Origin: Uloborus plumipes
Lineage: Eukaryota; Arthropoda; Arachnida; Araneae; Uloboridae
DNA: 64,000 nt
Direction: 5' to 3'
NCBI GenBank assembly: GCA_038373865.1
Contig: JAXGGA010005135.1
Coordinates: 16,903-80,902 of the forward strand
The position numbers and the translations under genes are program-made. Shown in pieces: positions 11,936-24,200 of this stretch (position 1 is the stretch's first letter; each line of letters begins with the position of its first letter). The notes under the pieces were generated by a model that had not been told where the DNA came from, ran no database searches, and was given only the letters and a program-made list of their open reading frames with translations.

Positions 11936-12927
11936 AGTGCTGTTCAGGTAAATTGATTTCCTACATTGACAAAATTTACCCCTTTTTTGAAAATGTTTAC
12001 ATCTTTTTCGGGAAATAAGAAAAGAAAATTGGCCCTAAATATGGTTGGATTATACTTGCGTAGTCCTTTTGCAAAAGTATACCAATTCAAATCTGTGGCA
12101 ATCGTCCTTTCCTATCACTCGAAAAAAAAAAGCTAAACATCGTCAAGGTCGAAGATCAATTTACCAGAGTATCACTGCAATAATAAAATAAAATTAATTA
12201 GATACTCACATTTTTCACTTCTCCCTATGGGAGGGCGTTTCCCACATTTTTGTGTTAGGAATCCACGAATCACAGGTCACTTCACGTGGCTTAGCACAAC
12301 TGCTGCATAACACTTTACTGACCACTGGTCACACTTTACTTCACTGTTAATAATCCAACTTCACACTTGTTGATTGTAAAAGTAAATCACTGGAGTGATT
12401 TGCAATCCTCGCTTTGCCTCGATTATGTGCCGCTAGATTGTTAGCAGCGGGATATAATTCGTATTAAATGTTTAGGACTTGCTTTAAGCATCAATATTTC
12501 TCAAGTGATGATGAAATGACTTTTTTGATTTTTACGTAATATTTACACCAATATCGCAGAAGATTTGACTAAATGTATTGCACTTGTTGAATTATTTAAT
12601 GGTATATATGTTTCTCTTTTTATTTCAGTGAACAAAACTAAAATGTCATGTGGTATTTATTTAACTTGGAATAATCCGTAAAATCCCAATATAGTAATAA
12701 GGATCAAAGATGAATATTTGATAATTCTGATTATCCACCAAAATAGCTCGATTCACTTTATGTCACACAAAATGCTACAATCATTTCAATACGAAACAAT
12801 GTCACATGTCGTATCCACGCATATTGTCTTCCCTTGTTACGGTACGGAAAAATCACTGAAGAGTTGAGGGAGTGGCTGGGGCACTGTCAATAAAAGGTCA
12901 ATCCTTGGATGAGCAAGTTCTTCAGAG

Positions 12928-13170
12928 TGTGACGTCACAAACGACGTCACGCTTTGTAGTCCAAAATGGCGGCCGTCATGCAAGCTTGAGGCTCGATACG
13001 CGTCTGGGTACGACTGAAGGTATCCACACTACTACGTAGCAGCAGTGGCGGAAAACCTTACCTGAGGTCCCGTTCTAGGGTTGTTCCCCATCCCAAGATC
13101 GCCAAGAAGTTTTACAGGTACGAAAACTTTCGCCGCCAAACTTTGGCGCCCTCTCCTATGATCATAAATA
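12928..13170. promoter_or_regulatory. GC-rich promoter-like island with CRE-type sites
   Basis: Two close ATF/CREB-type motifs (GTGACGTCAC and ACGACGTCAC, about 12938-12960) are followed by CAAAATGGCGGC, a YY1-like site, then by higher-complexity GC-rich sequence. On the minus strand CTCAG|GTAAGG places a strong donor with the exon side ending at about 13062. This would suit a 5' UTR exon transcribed leftward. No coding frame was recognised. The same CRE plus AAAATGGC combination occurs in the transposon at 39084-40410, so a mobile origin is an alternative. Confidence 0.35.
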
Positions 13171-14104
13171 TTTTGTCCGCGTCGCCACAGATAAAAGCGT
13201 TGAAGCATGCACTAATGCGCACTAGGGACTTTATGCTTTTTAATTGGAAAAGGGTTTTTCTGTATTCAGTTGATGGTGCGTTGAAGGTTACAGCTCAACG
13301 TTAAGAAATACGAAAGTCAGATGAAACGATTATTTTTATAAGTCGTCGTTGAAAATTTTAAACTAGATTAAATCTCCCTTGGGAGCTGATTGGTAGCTTG
13401 AAAGATTTAAGAATGGGTGATGTTAGATTTTATATGAGCGCAGCATGACAAACAACTCAAACTATAGATTTTCATAAAACGCAATTTAAAGAAATAGGGA
13501 AGGGGGGGGGGACAATAGAGTTCAGCATTGTTAAAAAAATTAACTGCGCAAAGCTTAATTAATGCAGCTTTTCAAGCAAATCAGATTGATTAGCTCGGTG
13601 CCCTTTGAAGCTTAAACTAGACTTATAAGGTTGAAGTGCTTCACGGTTGCTGGAGGTGTGTGTGGGGGGGAGGGGATATTACTATTGGTCAATTTTGCGA
13701 TAAGTAGATCAAGTGTAATTTTTTTTGTACGTAAAAGGCAGGGAGGAGAAATTTTGTTATTGATCGCTCGAAGTAATCTTTTTATAATCTGGTGATGATC
13801 TGCTCTTTCTAGTCCTTCAGTGCAAAATCTCCTAAAATAGCAAGTCTAATAAATTCCTTCTACTAAGATAAAAGAATTAAAAGTTTTGTAACTTTGTGCA
13901 GAAACCACAAACCAATTTCTTTATGTGTTGCATCACAAAACACATTAGTTAGTGGTCGTTTCAAAAACAACCAAATTTGTCAAATCGAAGTCATATACGA
14001 GTACGTAAGATCTATTTTTTTTTTATTTTCGTCTATTATTCAACTATTTTAAAAACTTAAAAAAGAACAGCAAAGCTTTAGAAACAGTAATCGAAAGCTA
14101 CGAT

Positions 14105-14580
14105 ATAGACACCTATTAAGTGGGTGCGCCAAACAAGGTCATGTGAACCAAAAACGCAAGCGTCCCATTTGTTGATACAGAAGGGCAAAATTTAACAAGA
14201 TTGTGATTTTATAGTCATCAGAAAGCATAACATTTGATAAAGGGTTATCAAAAAGCAGTTTGTAATCAACTGGCAAATGAGTAGCTACAGTTATCACTAA
14301 AGGGTCTTAGCAAATTCACTGTCGAATTTTGCAGCAAATATTGTTTTGTCATGGTTCACTGTAATTTGCTAGTACACAAAAAACCAGTTGTTAATTGTTC
14401 TAGAAAGCCTAATTTATGTAGTTGACGAATTCAAAAAGAAAAATGTCGTTGTTGACCGACATTTTTTCTAGCGATTTAATAATCCTGGAAAAGTAGATTA
14501 TAGCACAATGAGGTTATGATTGGTTTCATTTGAAATCCGGTGTCCTCCGATGTCCTCAGTAAGACACCGAAGGATGGGGT
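14105..14580 (+). repeat. Interspersed repeat family X, copy 2
   Basis: It shares ordered blocks with 15938-16345: GTGATTTTATAGTCATCAGA, TTAATTGTTCTAGAAAG, AAATCCGGTGTCCT and AAGACACC. It matches 7190-7440 in the opposite orientation over its first half. It is non-coding. Confidence 0.65.
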
Positions 14581-14795
14581 CTCTCTCTTTCAATGTGGCC
14601 CCCCCCCCTCCATTTATCCTTTTTTTTTTCAGCTGCAATTGATTTAACTTTGGCTTTTCTTTTCTTTTAAACCAACAAGGATTGTTATGTTTTCTTTGGA
14701 CCGTATGGACCGTAAAAGGCGTTTCACAAAGTAAACTCATGAATACGATACTGTCTCCTCGAGAACCGGGATTCATTGATTAAGTCAGGTAACAA

Positions 14796-14820
14796 AAATA
14801 ATAATAATAATAATAATAAA
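14796..14820. repeat. (AAT)n microsatellite
   Basis: About eight consecutive ATA/AAT triplets. Confidence 0.9.
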
Positions 14821-15937
14821 TGTTAAGAAACCCATTCATTAGACTGTAATTAACGGATATCTGCTGGAAAAGCTATTCGCCTTCTTCCGCAAGTTTGGTG
14901 ATGAAAAGAACAAGCAAATTCAAAATTTAGATCACAATTGAAAGAATGTATTTTTCTTCTTACAAAGAAATTAGATAAACTACTCAATTAATTCGAACTG
15001 CAGATACAACCTTTTTAGCACATAATATGAGGCTCGTCGCAAAAACGAATCCTAATTTCCACTAGTTGCCACTTATCTCTTTTTCGCAGACCTAGATATT
15101 ACTCAAAGGTTTAAATTTCATTTACCAACATGTGTTAGAAGATAAACAAATCCCCCCCCCCCTTATGCATTTTTTAAAACTTTTAGACTGAGTTCTTTGT
15201 GTAAATGTTATTATATTTACACAAATATGCAGAATATATATATTCCGCATATTTTTGGAGTTCTGTGAAGTAACTTTGAACAATAAGACACAAAAATCAT
15301 GAGAAAGAGAATATTCTTCACACCATGTCAAACTCAAGAATTTCTTCACACCAAAGTTTTTTTAAATAATGCATTTCAAATATGATTTTTCCTTTTCTTT
15401 TATCGGCTTTTACAAATATGTTTTTCTTGGATATTAATGTTTCCACACTAGGTTTTATATCTTATTCGATTGTGCGCATTTCTTATGACATAGATAACTT
15501 ATGCTTTGGGGTAGACTTTATGTGTCGCAGTACTTTTAAAGCTTTTTTATTATTAGTGCCCTTTTATCACTATGTTACATACCACATTAATCAAGGTTTT
15601 TCGCATGGTATTTAGCGTGAATAAAAAATGCAAAACTAAATCAGTAGCATAAAATAATTAACTATAGAACATAAATAGTTAGTTAGAACTTAAATAGTAA
15701 GTTAATTACAAAAACTTTATCGTTTTACAATATTTTTTTTTACTTTTGATAAATTACAAGATTATTGCATTACTAGTTGCCTCGAACAGCTTTGCTCGTT
15801 ATACTTCGAAAATAAGTTTCTCAATTGCAGTTCAGTAATCCGGATTAAACAGAAAAAAAAGAACAAAGTAGAAATTAATTTCCTGATAATCCCTAATTTA
15901 AATTTGAACATTGGTCCCTAAGAATAAGGCAGCAGGT

Positions 15938-16345
15938 GTTCCAAATAAAGCCATGTCGACCAAAAAGGCCAACCGCCCTTTTTCCTTAGTAGGATACTAA
16001 AAATTCGCCACATCGTGATTTTATCATCATCAGAAAACCTAACGGATTATCAAGTGTTATCAGTAAACAATTTCTTATCAATTGGCAATTGCGGGGAAAC
16101 AGTTACAACTGAGTCTTGTCAAAATTACCTGATCCTATTCTTCCAAAAAAAAATCTTACACTTATAAAAAAAAAAGTCTTAATTGTTCTGCAAAGTTAAT
16201 CCATGTGGTTGACAAATTCAAAACGAAGAATGTCAATATGTGTGCTGACATTTCTCTTGTGATTCCATTGCCATAGAAACGTGGATTGTAGTCCAATAAG
16301 GAATTTTAGGACTCCGGTGTCCTTATTAAGACACAAAAGTGTCTG
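15938..16345 (+). repeat. Interspersed repeat family X, copy 3
   Basis: This is a diverged copy of 14105-14580. It carries GTGATTTTATCATCATCAGA, TTAATTGTTCTGCAAAG, GACTCCGGTGTCCTTATTAA and GACACAAAAGTGTC in the same order. There is no coding content. Confidence 0.65.
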
Positions 16346-16942
16346 GTGGAGGATATAATTCTGTATTACACATGCTGCACATTGTGTACGAACTGTTTGC
16401 AGGAGTAACCAAAAAATAGAAGATAAGGACTTATCAGTATCCCGAATGCTGCGATTGATCTTTCTCCTATCCGAAAAGGTAGAATTTTCGATAATGTTTT
16501 AGAGTTTGTCAAATGTTTTATAATATGTTTTACACTGTCAATAAAGAATGCTTCTTTTTTCTTTTTGTTCGATAGTACTTTTTGGCGTTTCTTTAGAATT
16601 AGCCTTATTACAGACCCGTATTCTTAATACGGCCAATTAGCCATATTTTATTTTTATTCTAGTGCATCTTCTTCATTGTTTAATTATTTATTTATTGTTA
16701 AAATGTCGGCAGACATAACTTTAGATTAAATTTTCATATGAAATTTTTTTTTCTTATCATTTCTATGAGTCAATTGACAGATTGAAAATACAAAATTTAT
16801 AGTCTAATGAATGAGCGAGAGATTTCACCTTGATCTTAAGGTTGGAATTTTTTGGCGCACTTATCCGTATGATATTTAGCATAAATAAAAATATGTAAAC
16901 ATAGTCTTGCACATGAAGTAATGTGTCTATAAAGCATAGGAA

Positions 16943-17012
16943 GCAGGGCCGACGAGAGATCATATCAGCCTAGTCAGACTAGACCCTTTGAGGGCTCGGT
17001 TCAGAATCGAAG
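16943..17012 (+). repeat. Fragment related to the insertion in the 11.5-kb SINE
   Basis: GGGCCGACGAGAGATCATAT with CAGCCTAGTCAGA matches GGCCGACGAGAGGCCATGTC with CAGCCCAGTCAGA at about 11760-11792. Only this end of the element is present. Confidence 0.5.
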
Positions 17013-17399
17013 AAGAGAACTTTTCAAAATGGTACAAAGAAAAAAAACCATGTAAAACCTTTGTTACAGTCCTAGCCTGCGAAAACTAATTTGTCGAGAA
17101 ACAAATTAATTTAATATTATTAATTTTTGTCAAAAGCATTTCTTTGGCAATTTTTTTTTAATCAGTGGAATACAAATCTTCGTGAAGTTAAAATACACAA
17201 TATTAATCTACCAAGTTTACATTTTATCGAACCGTGTTGCACAAATCATGTCATAAAAGAAAGGGAACGCTTGGCTTCTCTTTCGCAAGCATTCATTTCA
17301 CTAAGACTCACGATAGCCAAGCAAGCGATAAGCGAAAATATTTGGCGAACTCAAGAATACCGAAAACGTCCTGCAAAACAGCAATAACACCTTCAGCTA

Positions 17400-17600
17400 C
17401 CTAGAGAACTGATTTGTTCCAACTTCTTGTGACGTCAGAGCTCGTGAGTGCGGTGAATGGCAGTGAGGCAGATCGAGGAGGCGGGGCGTTATTTGGTTCC
17501 GCCTTAAGATTTTAATCCTTTGGAATGATCCGTTCTTTCCCAGCCATTGGCTAATCTTGATATTGGAGAATCTATTTTTCTTCAGCATCATGAAAGGAAT
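17400..17600. promoter_or_regulatory. Non-repeat GC-rich island with promoter-type motifs
   Basis: Within 130 bp it combines TGACGTCAG (17430-17438, CRE-like), a GC box (GGAGGCGGGGCG, 17477-17488), TTAATCC (17512-17518, Otx/bicoid-like) and an inverted CCAAT box (CCATTGG, 17544-17550). Neighbouring sequence is AT-rich. I see no repeat partner and no convincing coding frame. It may be a promoter or enhancer. Motif matches this short can arise by chance. Confidence 0.35.
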
Positions 17601-18380
17601 TTGAGTGCAAGTTTTTCAAAAATGTTTTTTTTTCAAACATTTTTTGTGTGTTCTGCAAAATAATTCAATCCATCAGAAACCTGGTTAGAGCATTTAAACT
17701 GGTTTCGCTAAAAGAGAATTGCTCGAAATCCAGCTTTTTACCGATGTTTAAAATATAATACGTATTCGAAGTATATTTAGGATAAAGCTTAGAATATTAC
17801 GCAGTACGGATTTTGAATTTTGTGAAAGAGCATTAAAAGTAAATTTGTGGTGAAAAATATAAATTAAGTAACCGAGTGAAATATGAAATAATCACTTTGA
17901 AAGAGATAACCTTTAACCGCACCTCTATAAATTTCAGCGTGAAACCTTTGGATTATGATGCGTTGCTTCATTTTATAGCACACGTTCTAGAACATTTATG
18001 AAGCACTCCATACTATAAAAAATTATTTTTTCAATTTCTGTTGTATTTTTTCAGTCAGTGTACACTTATCTGAAAGCATATTGTACTTTGAAATCGGAAC
18101 TTGTTTCTTTTTTAGCACGTGACCTGAAACCAGTGGGAAAACATCAGTGGAGCGCACAAGGGGGAGGGGAGGTTAGGTATAATTCTCTCACGACAAAAAA
18201 AAAAAAAAAAAAAAAAAAGACCTCCCCTCTCATAGCCCTTCCTTTTTCGATTGGTCTAAAGAGAGCTTTATATATATTGACGTGTTTTTTTTTTTTTTTT
18301 TTTCAAGCATTTATTTTATTGGCCAAACTGTAAAAGAGATTTATCCATTGAACTAAAGAAAAGAAGCACTTACTCTTGAT

Positions 18381-18605
18381 TTGAAAAAAACTTTAAATTA
18401 CGCAGACTCGATAATTCAAAGATTCAAAGAGTTTAAAATGAATGTTAATTGCATTGTTAAAGAAGCATGTGACGTAGCTGAAAAATTAGTAAAAGGTTCG
18501 GAAGGGCAAGACTTAAAACTACAAATGCTCAGATTTCTTGCCGGAAAATGCTCCGGTCATCGCAATAATGTCCCAGCTGCTAATGCCGAAGAATACTATT
18601 GGTGA
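18381..18605 (+). pseudogene. hAT/DUF4371-like transposase fragment
   Basis: A 74-codon open frame ends GHRNNVPAANAEEYYW. This resembles the segment of zinc-finger MYM-type 1-like or hAT (DUF4371) proteins in which an R-x-x-H-R-S/N-N-V-P motif is followed by EEYYRR. Only this short region is present. The usual upstream DUF4371 core and the downstream dimerisation region are not recognisable, and a stop follows immediately. I infer a decayed transposase piece. The similarity is recalled, not searched. Confidence 0.5.
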
Positions 18606-18822
18606 AATATTTTTTTGCCTTTTATAAATAACATCGCAACTCAAATTAAGATTGCAAAAACAAAATAATATTTTAGGAAAATTTTCGTGCCTAACGAACT
18701 CGATGCATAATTCTGAAAATGCAAATGACTTTTTGGAAATGGCTGAATTCTATTCAAAAGGAAAAGTTTTATTTCTAGAGCATAGAGATGTTTAGCTTTC
18801 CGAGCTGAAACTCTACAACGCT

Positions 18823-19165
18823 GTAAAGCATGAATGTTGTTTTTACAGTATAATACAGTTAATTTTATAGTAATAAACTACAAATTTCTAATTTTACAGT
18901 AATAAACTATAAAATTGCTAATTTTAGTTTAGTACCGTGCATTTTAGTTTTAAACTGGAACCTCGGCTGCCAGTATTATACTGTTGTTTTTGCAGCATAA
19001 TAAAGCTAAATTTTTCGTCAATAAACTGTAAGATTTCTAACTTTACAGTGAGAAATTGTAAATTAGTAGTTTTACAGTTTATTACACTGCATTTTACAGT
19101 TTTAAATTGTAACCTCGGCTGCCAGTATTATATTGTAAAAACAACAGTTCATTTTTTGCAGTGTA
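18823..19165. mobile_element. MITE, family T, copy 2
   Basis: It has the same subrepeats as 3711-4069 (TTTACAGTAATAAACT, CCTCGGCTGCCAGTATTATA occurring twice) and ends AACAACAGTTCATTTTTTGC AGTGTA. The open frame across it is an artefact of the repeats. Confidence 0.75.
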
Positions 19166-19329
19166 CAATATGACTCTAAAACATGAACCAGACTCGTCCT
19201 GCTCTCGAGATTTCTGTAAAAATTAACAGCAAAACTCCTGTTACAAACAAAGCGTTTTATGCTAAAGAAAGTTTCCAAAAATTGTGCTGCAAAGTGCTTT
19301 CAAATAAAAACAATGAGTCAACGTTTAAA

Positions 19330-19505
19330 AAATGTTGTTACATGCAGTCCCAAAGGTGTTCAAAAAAGTGATGAAGCATATAGGTGGATCTGAAAAGTAT
19401 TCTCAGAAGTGTTTTGTAAACTCTTCGTAAACGTGTGCTTCAAAGTATTCTCAAAAAGGGAACAAGTGTCAGTGTTCAAAAAGTGCCCGAATATTTGCAG
19501 TGCCC
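19330..19505. repeat. Repeat related to 8848-9022
   Basis: CTCAAAAAGGGAACAAGTGT, GTGTTCAAAAAGTGCC and ATTTGCAGTGC are the complement of the order seen at 8850-8900. Part of a short open frame upstream shows no recognisable protein. Confidence 0.5.
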
Positions 19506-19509
19506 TAAA

Positions 19510-22330
19510 AAAAATTTTTCATAGCATTTTTTTCCACACTAAAAACCGATTACCAACAATTTTCGTCAAAACTTACTAGCATCCTTGTTGTAAGAACTTT
19601 CTTCAAACGGTAGGCGCGGGGGACCTCAGGGTGTCAAATGTCAAATTGTAAGAACTTTTTATCGCAAAAATTTATTCTACAATTAATTTTAGAGGAAGAA
19701 TAAAAGAGCAGCTCTAGTGAAGTTACTGCAATCAGTGGCGTATTCACGGCTGATTGGGCTGCACCCCCCCCCCCCCCTGTCTCCAAGTATTTTTTGATGC
19801 ATACTAAAATAATTTATTTTCCATCTTTGTGCCAACATATCACGTGAAAAAATTTCCGAAATGAAAACTAAATGCAACAAATAAATTCTTTTTTAGCTAT
19901 AGAAACATTTTCTTTCGCTGTCATAGTTAAAAACTACGAGAAACAATTTAACTTTCTCCTCCCTAATTAAATCCGTAGCTATTTAAAAGATAATGAAACG
20001 ATGGTAGGTTGCTTACTTGGCATTGATATAACGTTAGCAGAAAAAAAAACTTGTACAGATATATAAGATGCGTTTGATAAATTATTTTTGAACAAAAACA
20101 AATTCGCCTTCAAAAAACACTCATGAACTGGACTAAAAAGCAAAAAAAAAAAAAAATTGGTTTCATTTACATACGATTCCTTACCCAAACCTATGACCAA
20201 ATTTATTTTATGATTCATCACTAATTTTAATGACTAAACAATAAACTATTTTAATACCAGAATACATGCATACGATTTCTTAATTTTTTAAACCCTCTTT
20301 GAAGTCAGTGAAGTCGATGAAGCCTCCGATAAACTACTTCCTAACTTAGCTGACACGGTTTGGTTTTTGAAAAATAATTTTGTGTTTAGTTAACTTAGTG
20401 TTTTATTAGGGATTTGGTGGATAGTCACTTAGGTTAAATACTAGTTTATAGGAGGAATCAGCTTTTCAAAAAATGATTAAAAATTAAGAAATCGTGTATA
20501 ATTATTTTCAAAAAAAAAAAAAATTATAAAAATATCAGTACATTATAGAAAACCATACCAAGCCTCAGTTTAAATAAATTAATATCTGAAGAAACAGGAG
20601 AACTTCAAAGAGCAGCCGATATTTGCTTTTTTTTGTTTATTTAATTAAATACTGTCACAAAGCTCACGGGAAAAAATACATGGGTTGACGAGAATGCTTC
20701 AAGTAAAAGAAAAACTAAAGCAGGAAGAGAAAACTAAAATATAGGAAGGAAAAGCTTTACCAGTCCTTTTAGATATTTAAGGTAAAAAAGTAAAGCAAAA
20801 CTTGATCTTAAACTAGCGTTGTTTGTTTTAAGCAGCCTTATTTCACCTTCAAAAGACATTTATTTCTTTCAGTGGGTGGTTTGCTTTGGAAATGTAGGGA
20901 AAAAGAACACTTTTTTGAACTTAACTTTTGAAGTTTATTTCTAACAAAAATAAAACATCACAGCAACAGCAACTTCCAACCGCTGATCCGGCGGACCAGT
21001 GCCAGTCCGTGGCAAAATTTGACCGGTCCTCAGAGATTTGAATGCGTTGAAAAAAAAAATCCTTGTAAAAATAATAAATAATTATGTAAAAGGATAAATT
21101 AATAAAAGATAAATGATCACATAACTAAAACACGCAGTATTCATATTACACAAGCAATATTCATATTATAAAATGGAAATTTATGCAGCAAAATGTCTAT
21201 TTTCTACATCATTAGTCGTCTACGTAACAACATCATGTACAAACTTCATAAGTTACTATTGAGCAAGCAGTCACTGTAGATGATTCTCAACAGCCACTCC
21301 ACAGCTCTTGCCGTGAAAGCAACACTACTGACTACGGATGCATTTGAAGATTGAGAGTATTGCAGATTGAAGAATGGCGAAATCAGCTCAGGGCAGTCTC
21401 AAATCACTTCAGTAAATCCGTCATTTTGGATCCCAGTAAACTTTGCATCTGCCCTTGTTCCTTCGCTCCCCGGACTGGAGTAAAATGGCTTACAGATGAA
21501 AACGATGTATAATCATTGCATTTGTTTTTGCAAGTTTCACCTCAGGATTGCTATTTACAGTTTACAATTAATACAGAACAGTTTTGAGGTTATTGTTTAA
21601 TTCTTTATGGAATTTTCAAAAATTCCACTGTAATAGTTCTTATGCTGAACACAATAACTGAGATTTGAAACATAATATTTAAAAAAGTTTCGCTGTTTTA
21701 CTGTATATCGGACACTTGTTTTTTTTTTTTTTCAATACGTTATTATTATTATTAGTATTATTTTTTCGATTTGTATTTTTTGCTTGACCTTTCATAAAAA
21801 GAAACTAAGCGGTTTTACTTTTCTAGTATATGTAGAAACCGAGGGAAATAGTCAAATAGAAAATTTCCATGCTCTGGGAAGGGAGAAACGAAGTACAACC
21901 GATATATCGTGACATATAAATGGTGCAGTACTTTTGTATTAAAATGAAATGGAATAAATCTTAACTTAATGAAAACGGCTCATCAATGTAACGGAATAAT
22001 CGAGAGACGCATAAATGAGGCTTTAATGTATTTAAGTATACGTTACTATGGCCGCCGGTAACTAATGAGCCGTTAAACAAAATAATGTTTTGAGAAAACC
22101 TAGGAAAATAACTGATTTAGTACACTTAATGATAGCTTATCGAGAAATGTTTCCTGTAAAAAGCTAGTGTATTTTCGTACCATGCTTTTTTAATGTCTTC
22201 TAAAAAAGGAGATAAGCAGGACATCCCCATGAGAGGCCCCAATAAGTCACTGTAATCACCCAAAATGTTGAATTTTGGCAAATTTTGACTCACGGTTTGA
22301 AAAATTTGGAGACAATATTACAAGATTACT
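19510..22330. other. Gene-free stretch with hAT-like end fragments
   Basis: I see no gene. It holds poly-C near 19763-19779, a hAT-like end near 19734 (CAGTGGCGTATTCACGG), another near 20980-21040 (CCAGTGCCAGTCCGTGGC, GACCGGTCCTCAG), and a higher-complexity patch at 21270-21480 without clear splice sites. Confidence 0.4.
21973..22074. mobile_element. Very short inverted-repeat element
   Basis: AACGGCTCATCAATGTAACGG at the left and its near complement, CCGGTAACTAATGAGCCGTT, at the right bound a 102-bp unit. No clear target duplication was seen and no other copies were recognised in the window. Confidence 0.4.
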
Positions 22331-22334
22331 ATTT

Positions 22335-22382
22335 TTTCATCACGGTCAGGCTTCTCTGACCACTAAACGACGTAGCCTGCAA
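22335..22382 (-). mobile_element. SINE family S fragment (5' end only)
   Basis: TCAGGCTTCTCTGACCACTA followed by AACGACGTAGCC matches the A-box end of the family S copies in the minus orientation. The rest is missing. Confidence 0.55.
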
Positions 22383-22398
22383 GAGGCATTAATTTTAA

Positions 22399-23550
22399 TC
22401 TATACTAATAATATAAAGCTGTAGAGTTTGTTTGCTTGTTTGCTTGAACGCGTTAATCTCAGGAACTACTGGTTCGATTTGAAAAATTCTTTTTGTGTTG
22501 AATAGTACATTTATCCAGAAAGGCTTTAGGCTATAGGAGTTATTGTTATAACTAAAAATAATAATATAAAAAATAATAAACTCTACGAAAAGAATTAGTT
22601 TCCTCTCTTCTCGAGAGATGGCGCTTAAATTGCTAAGCTTTTGCAACTGGGGAGGCGCCCTCTACGTTCAATGGTTGACAATCAAGCAGTTGCTCACACG
22701 GGGAGCTTATAGTTTGCTCTCCAATGATTCCCAATGGTTTGCCTTTTAATGTGGATTAGCTTCCACTCTTCTCGAGAGGTGTCGAGAAGTGTCGACGACA
22801 TGTCATTCGTTAAAATTATTTTTAGAGCGCTGATTGACATTTGCTCTAGCCTCGAGAGTCTTGCCTCTTGCCACATGGCTCAGATCACGAAACGGTTTTC
22901 GTGTTTTTCTTTGATATTCAGGTATATAATTTGTTTTGTAGGATTTTTCTATTAACTTTTGTCTTCCTTATTTCGGCATTGTTAGTATTTGTTCTTCATT
23001 TGTGATTGTTCTTTGTAACTTTATTATTATGGTGTACCTCAGGTACTTAACTAAGCACATAATTTAAAACCATATTATATTTATATAGGGTATTGTTTTC
23101 TTATTCTTTTAACTTTTTTTTTCTTATGTAATAGGTAGGTAAGTAGGTTTCAAATGAGTCAAACTTTTTTTTTAATGATTTAAGATAGTTACTAACCTAA
23201 GTAAATAATATGATTCGTCATATTTTTGTAACGTTTTTACTATTTTGTATCATTGGTACTAAACACATAATTTAATTGCATAGTATTTTTATATTGGGTA
23301 GTGTTTAATTATTCTTTTAACATTTTTTCCTTATGTAGCACATATATACGTTGACTTCAAATGAGTCTAACTTTTTTTTAATAGTTTCATATAGTTATTA
23401 ATCTAAATAAATAATTTGATTTGTCATGGTTTAGATTTGATTTGTCATGGTCACACATAATAAAAGTGCGTGGTATTTTTATATTGGGTATTGTGTTGAA
23501 TAGTACATTTATACAGAGGTAGCCCGTGCAATGCCGGGCTACGCAGCTAG
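22399..23550 (+). mobile_element. Non-autonomous Helitron
   Basis: The 5' end is TCTATACTAATAATATAAAG and the 3' end is CTAG, preceded by a GC-rich hairpin (AGCCCG...CGGGCT, 23521-23540) ten bases upstream. The flanks are A (22398) and T (23551), as expected for Helitron insertion between A and T. No Rep/helicase coding sequence is present. The opening phrase (CGCGTTAATCTCAGGAACTA) is one I associate with arthropod Helitrons. Inside, a unit of about 205 bp is duplicated in tandem (about 23040-23235 and 23255-23445). Confidence 0.85.
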
Positions 23551-23570
23551 TCTTTTTATAAAATTCTGAC

Positions 23571-23845
23571 GTTGTTGTTATTTTGTGCCAGCCGGGCTGG
23601 CAATTTGGGGTACGTTGCTTCACTTTTGCAACTGTACCGTAATTTGGTGTGAATTCCGACTTCGACTTTACACATATGGCACTACGACCCGTTTATTAGG
23701 TAGGCAACCATTCACAGAGCAACAACGCATTCACACAAAGAAAAGGCAGGAGTGAAAAAGTACATCTTTACCGAAGCCGGGATTTGAACCCGGGACCTCT
23801 CAATCCGAGTCAGACTTCTCTGACCACTAGACAAGGTGGTCGGCA
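23571..23845 (-). mobile_element. tRNA-derived SINE, family S, most complete copy
   Basis: On the minus strand it has GCCGACCACCTTGTCTAGTG (A-box region), the B box as the complement of GGGATTTGAACCCGGGACC, the body shared with the other copies, a GCCAGCCCGGCTGGC self-complementary segment, and a tail of AACAACAAC type. At about 270 bp this copy serves as the reference for the broken ones. It lies 20 bp from the Helitron 3' end. Confidence 0.85.
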
Positions 23846-23879
23846 TAAAAAATTCTAATGAAACAAAAGATTAACGACA

Positions 23880-24200
23880 TTTCACTGAATGAAAGGAGCC
23901 GATTTGTAGCAACAACATCGCCCCAGAGACTCGACAATTATACACATCGATTTTATCTCATTCCTCTTAATTCCATCCGGTGCCTCCCAAAAACTGCCCC
24001 AGGGAGTCTTTACGGTTGGAGCGTCAAATTAATGAGCGGCTCGTGGCAACACCTGTTGACGGGTATCGTGACTCGCTTCGACTCCCCTTCTGGCTGGTGG
24101 AAAGGTGGAAAATACCCGGGGAATTCGAAAGATCAAACAAGCATTGCGTTCGAAATGGAGAGGGAATCGTTTGAAAGTTAGTTAATGCTGCCAGATGCGC
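23880..24200. promoter_or_regulatory. Non-repeat, higher-complexity island (possible enhancer)
   Basis: The sequence is of mixed composition and no repeat partners were seen. It holds an E-box (CACCTG near 24050), a homeodomain-type site (CAAATTAATGAG near 24025) and CCCGGGGAATTC-type sequence near 24115. A 107-codon frame crosses it, but a second frame is also open for 64 codons and neither is recognisable, so I do not call a gene. Confidence 0.3.

Noticed and set aside
23858..24181. 107-codon open frame
   Set aside because: Starts inside the flank of a SINE, a second frame is open across the same bases, and no domain is recognisable.
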